From the IMG/VR virus record IMGVR_UViG_3300037193_001274, positions 1 through 22,792 of that record: a DNA stretch of 22,792 nucleotides, one strand, 5' to 3'. Of the stretch, positions 19,921 through 22,792 are shown one piece after another. Origin of the DNA: a virus. Under the pieces are notes generated by a model. It made no database searches, was not told where the DNA came from, and worked only from the letters and a program-made list of their open reading frames with translations. The translations under genes and the position numbers were made by a program. The stretch's first letter is position 1. Every line of letters starts with the position of its first letter.

Positions 19921-20319
19921 GTGGCTTCGGACGTCATCTTCGAGCTGAACCGACCCGAGTTCGAGCGCATGAAGGGCTGGACCGGTCCAGTCGGCCTGGA
20001 TTTCGAGCGCCGGATCCGGACGCTGGTGTTCCGTGCCAAGACCTCTGCCGGGGTCAAGACCGGTGGGCTCAAGGCTGACATCCGGGTCATGAAGCGCGGC
20101 ACCCACAAGTACGGCCTGTCGGCTCAGGTGGGGTCGAGTGTCGACCACGCGATGGCTCATCACGAGGGCGCCCGGCCGCACGTCATCCGGGCTCGACGAC
20201 CTGGCGGAAAGCTGCGATTCGAGGTTCGCGGCCAGATCATCTTCCGTACTTCGGTGAATCACCCGGGCAACCGGGCGAACCCTTACCTGTCGCGCTGGCT
20301 ATCGGAGTTTGTCCGTTGA
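19921..20319 (+). CDS. HK97 gp10-like tail completion protein
   Basis: 132 aa. The family pattern is clear in the second half: HHEGARPHVIRAR (about 78-90), a LRFEVRGQIIFR strand pair, VNHPGNRANPYLSRWL at the end. HK97 gp10-like proteins join or complete head and tail. The start is GTG 19921, 6 bases after the previous stop. The basic composition fits the family. The promoter-like element for the chaperone gene begins within its last codons and following bases. Confidence 0.8.
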   Translation: MASDVIFELNRPEFERMKGWTGPVGLDFERRIRTLVFRAKTSAGVKTGGLKADIRVMKRGTHKYGLSAQVGSSVDHAMAHHEGARPHVIRARRPGGKLRFEVRGQIIFRTSVNHPGNRANPYLSRWLSEFVR

Positions 20320-20337
20320 TCACCAACCTGGTACCCT
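20309..20337 (+). promoter_or_regulatory. Promoter-like element before tail chaperone gene
   Basis: CCTGGTACCCT ends at 20337, giving an extended -10-like TG-G-TACCCT. In this copy a -35-like TTGTCC (20309-20314) lies 17 bases upstream of TACCCT, the best conventional spacing among the copies. The ATG of the chaperone gene is 26 bases downstream. Confidence 0.5.
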
Positions 20338-20343
20338 GCAGAC

Positions 20344-20360
20344 CAGAACGGGAGGTTCTG
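20344..20360 (+). promoter_or_regulatory. 6-bp hairpin presenting the ribosome binding site
   Basis: CAGAAC (20344-20349) pairs with GTTCTG (20355-20360) around GGGAG, which is the core of the Shine-Dalgarno sequence (GGGAGG) for ATG 20363. The stem could modulate initiation, or the dyad could be an operator. Its GAAC/GTTC arms resemble those of the dyad at 14682-14699. Confidence 0.4.
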
Positions 20361-20362
20361 AC

Positions 20363-20809
20363 ATGACAGCCAAAAAGACCGCCACAGGACCGATGAAGTC
20401 CTTCAACTTCAAGTCCGGCCGCTCCGCCACACCGGAGACGGTTCCCTTCAAGCTCAACGGCAAGGTCATCCGGCGCAAGGCCGAACTCGACGGCCTGACG
20501 CTCCTGGAGTTCGTGGCCAAGATGGTCTCGATCCTTCCGGACGACGTGACGCCGGACGCGCTGGATCGGCAGAACCTCGCCGCGCTCAAGGTTAAGGACA
20601 CCGTCTCCGCGATGACGACGATCCTTGACCTGCTGGAGCTCGCCATCGTCGACGAGGACTGGCAGCTGTTCCGGGACGCGGTCCAGGAGCAGGGCTCCGG
20701 TGTCGGCCTGGAAGAGCTGATGGAGATCGCGCTCTACTTCTTCGAGGTGTTCGGCGGTCTCTCGGCCATGGCGGGCGGAGAGCGCCCTACGGCGCCGTCC
20801 TTGGCCTAG
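20363..20809 (+). CDS. Tail assembly chaperone (G frame)
   Basis: 148 aa. It binds the tape measure protein during tail assembly. Evidence: position just before the tape measure gene, typical size, a beta-rich start (FKLNGKVIRRKAEL), a helical acidic centre (LLEFVAKMVSILPDD; LLELAIVDEDWQLFRDAVQEQG) and a stop overlapping a second frame. ATG 20363 has GGGAGG 7 bases upstream. As in most siphophages, a fusion to the following frame is expected, which here would need a -1 shift between 20596 and 20806. Confidence 0.82.
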   Translation: MTAKKTATGPMKSFNFKSGRSATPETVPFKLNGKVIRRKAELDGLTLLEFVAKMVSILPDDVTPDALDRQNLAALKVKDTVSAMTTILDLLELAIVDEDWQLFRDAVQEQGSGVGLEELMEIALYFFEVFGGLSAMAGGERPTAPSLA

Positions 20810-21156
20810 TGGCCTGGGCGATCGAAGAGGAAACCTGGCTCGACGGATACTGCCTGCTCAAGGGGATCGACCTGCAGACCCTGCTCCCACAGCTCAGTTT
20901 CGCGCGGATCTTGAACCTGCTGGAGGCGGCGTGCTTGGACCAGTGGAGCCAGGCCGAGGTGCGCAAGCACCAGAAGGCCTGGCTACGCGGCGACCCGCCA
21001 CCGGCAACCGACGAGGATCAGCCCGGCACCGCGCCGGAGAAGCCACGTGCACTGAACCTGCCTCCGGTGGATCCGTCGAGCTACGTCGACCCCGACGGTT
21101 CGATGGGTCAGCCGCCACCTGGCCTGCGTGAGGGCCCAGTAGGCTACGGCCTGTAG
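20809..21156 (+). CDS. Tail assembly chaperone (T frame)
   Basis: 115 codons from GTG 20809, which shares its first base with the stop of the G frame (TAGTG). The frame is -1 relative to G and is open back to 20596. WLDGYCLLKGIDLQTLLPQL and ILNLLEAACLDQWSQAEVRKHQKAWL are typical of the T part of G/GT pairs; a Pro-rich tail follows. I saw no canonical XXXYYYZ slippery heptamer in the overlap, and there is no ribosome binding site before the GTG. Either non-canonical frameshifting or reinitiation at TAGTG is needed to make it. Confidence 0.75.
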   Translation: MAWAIEEETWLDGYCLLKGIDLQTLLPQLSFARILNLLEAACLDQWSQAEVRKHQKAWLRGDPPPATDEDQPGTAPEKPRALNLPPVDPSSYVDPDGSMGQPPPGLREGPVGYGL

Positions 21157-21171
21157 ACGAGAGGAGGACCC

Positions 21172-22792
21172 ATGGCGAACGTCGGCACCGCGTGGGTTCT
21201 CGTCCGTATGATCACGCAGCAGATGGAGGGCGACCTCCGTCGCGGCGTGGAGCGGGCCGCGAAGCGAGCGGAACCTGCCATGCGGCAGGCGGCCCGCAAG
21301 CTGGGACAGCAGTTCGGGGAAGACCTCGCGTCGACCATGCAGCGGCAGGCGTACGGGGAGCGGATCGGGCGGCGGATCGCCGAGTCCATCGCCCGAGGCA
21401 TCAACAGCGTACCGCTGCTGCCGTTCCTGGCAGCGATGCTGATCCCGGCGCTGGCCGGGATCGTCAAGATAGCGGCAGCCTATGTCGGGGAGCTCGTATC
21501 CCTGTTCGCGGGGCTGGGTCCTGCCATCTCCGGGTCGCTCGTGGCGGGGCTCGGTGGCATCACCCTGATGATCCAGGGGATTGCCGCCCTGGGGCTCGCG
21601 TTCACCGCCGAGACCGACCGGCTCGAAGCCTTCAAGGAAGGTATGACCGAGCTGGGCGAGGTCTTCACGACCATCGGCCAGGCGGTCCAGAGCGTCCTGC
21701 TCGAACCGCTGTTGGACAACCTCAACCGGATGACCGTGGCGGTGCTCGGTCCGCTCCGGGACGGCCTGGTCGGGACCGGCCGGGAGGTCGCGGCGCTGTC
21801 GGGCGAGCTGGCCGACCTCACCGAGAACGAGGTGTTCCAGCGCAACTTCGCCGCCACCATCAACGGCAACAACGTCTCGCTGCGCAACTTCGGCCGCGCG
21901 CTGATCAACATCATCGACTCGGCGATCACGCTCACTGCCGCCGGGCAGCCGCTGGTGCAGTTCTTCTCGCGGTACGTGGACACGGTCACCGCCGGGTGGG
22001 CCGCGCAACTGCGGATGGCCCAGTCGACCGGCAACCTGACCGCGTACCTGGATCGGGCGCAGGGGGTTCTGCAGCAACTCGGGCGGATCGGCGAGAACGT
22101 CCGGATCACTCTCTCCAACATGTTCAGCGCGGCCGAGCAGCAGGGCCAGGGGCTGCTGTTCCGGATCGAGGCGCTCACCGCGCGCTGGCGCGAGTGGACC
22201 TCCAGCGTCCAGGGTCAGAATCAGCTGGCCATCTACTTCGAGAACTCCTCGGCGATCGCGCAGGAGTTCAACCGGCTGATCGGCGACATCTTCCGGGCGC
22301 TGGGCCAGAGCATCCAGCAGAACCCGCAGGGCCTGATCAACTTCATCTCGGTACTGCGCACCGACGCGCTGCCCGCGTTCCAGCGGCTGGCGGGGGCGCT
22401 CGCCCAGCTCGGGCCCGGCTTCATCGACCTGACGATTGCGGTCTCGGACTTCGTGACGGCCCTGGCCGCCAGCGGAGCGATGGGGGCGTTCGTCGACACG
22501 CTGAACCTGATCTTCTCGACCATGCGGGCGCTGCTGGAGCTGCCCGTCGCCGGACAGGTTCTCGGGTGGGCGCTGGCGTTCGCGGCGATGGGCCGCGCCA
22601 TCAACCTGATGACCTTCGGGGCGTTCACCAAGGCCCTGGCCGCCGTCGGTACGTCCATCGGCGGGATGATCGTCCGGTTCGGCGAGGCCCAGATTGGCGC
22701 CAACCGGATGAAGACGGTTCTCGGCGGCCTGTCGGCGGCGGCCGGACCGCTCGGTATCGCGGTGGCCGGACTGACCCTCGGGCTGGGTTTCC
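21172..22792 (+). CDS. Tape measure protein, 5' part (runs off the window)
   Basis: At least 540 codons open to the window end, with no stop in frame. The tape measure fixes tail length and is ejected with the DNA. Features: an N-terminal coiled region rich in Arg/Ala/Gln (GDLRRGVERAAKRAEPAMRQAARKL), a hydrophobic block at about residues 80-145 (PLLPFLAAMLIPALAGIVKIAAAYV and Gly/Ala-rich continuation) that could insert in a membrane, and long amphipathic helices (QSVLLEPLLDNLNRM; FNRLIGDIFRALGQSIQQ). ATG 21172 is preceded by GAGGAGGA at 21161-21168. It follows the chaperone frames, the conserved order. Confidence 0.93.
   Translation, partial: MANVGTAWVLVRMITQQMEGDLRRGVERAAKRAEPAMRQAARKLGQQFGEDLASTMQRQAYGERIGRRIAESIARGINSVPLLPFLAAMLIPALAGIVKIAAAYVGELVSLFAGLGPAISGSLVAGLGGITLMIQGIAALGLAFTAETDRLEAFKEGMTELGEVFTTIGQAVQSVLLEPLLDNLNRMTVAVLGPLRDGLVGTGREVAALSGELADLTENEVFQRNFAATINGNNVSLRNFGRALINIIDSAITLTAAGQPLVQFFSRYVDTVTAGWAAQLRMAQSTGNLTAYLDRAQGVLQQLGRIGENVRITLSNMFSAAEQQGQGLLFRIEALTARWREWTSSVQGQNQLAIYFENSSAIAQEFNRLIGDIFRALGQSIQQNPQGLINFISVLRTDALPAFQRLAGALAQLGPGFIDLTIAVSDFVTALAASGAMGAFVDTLNLIFSTMRALLELPVAGQVLGWALAFAAMGRAINLMTFGAFTKALAAVGTSIGGMIVRFGEAQIGANRMKTVLGGLSAAAGPLGIAVAGLTLGLGF

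Noticed and set aside
1-22792. tRNA genes, CRISPR arrays, insertion sequences, attachment sites, integrase
   Set aside because: None seen on either strand by reading. No direct-repeat array, transposase motif or cloverleaf pattern was noticed. A tRNA search program would be needed to exclude an unusual tRNA.

Overview
The window is the late structural module of a tailed double-stranded DNA bacteriophage (siphovirus layout). The host is probably an actinobacterium. The grounds are high GC, GC-rich third codon positions, frequent GTG starts, and many head genes of actinophage type. All 28 genes called lie on the + strand. They are tightly packed, with ATGA, TGATG or TAGTG stop/start overlaps at many junctions. 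I saw no tRNA, rRNA, CRISPR array, insertion sequence, integrase or attachment site. Identifications come from reading motifs; no database search was possible.

Left edge (34-1522): an unknown small gene, a fusion of a nucleoside deoxyribosyltransferase-like domain with a trimeric dUTPase, and another small unknown gene. A 21-bp stem-loop then closes this unit. Packaging and portal region (1640-8033): small and large terminase, a series of small accessory genes (one Cys-rich, two single-pass membrane proteins), a MuF-like minor head protein, a DUF1360-like membrane protein, and the portal.

Head accessory region (8030-14669): a small protein sharing a DGSFP-type domain with a later one; a protein with a peptidoglycan-binding domain; and three large mosaic proteins encoded consecutively. 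The first is a 747-residue acidic repeat protein, the second an ADP-ribosyltransferase-like protein, and the third a 738-residue protein with a 2H phosphoesterase domain. All three carry a related short basic R-D-x-x-G-(R/K)-F-type element. I infer that they are head-associated, possibly ejected, proteins. This is the most novel part of the window.

Capsid and tail (14715-22792): a capsid maturation protease, a scaffold-fused major capsid protein, an unknown head protein, a probable tail tube protein, a head-tail adaptor, two tail-completion proteins, two overlapping tail-assembly chaperone frames, and the tape measure protein, which runs off the right edge.

Regulation: a short element with core TGGTAC(A/C/T)CT recurs on the + strand within about 90 bases upstream of gene starts (terminase, 5205 gene, portal, 9168 gene, 2H gene, capsid, chaperone). 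A variant precedes the protease. At 1640 and 5205 the core ends exactly 7 bases before an ATG that lacks a clear ribosome binding site, which suggests leaderless transcripts. Several leaders also contain dyads that could act as operators or translational controls.
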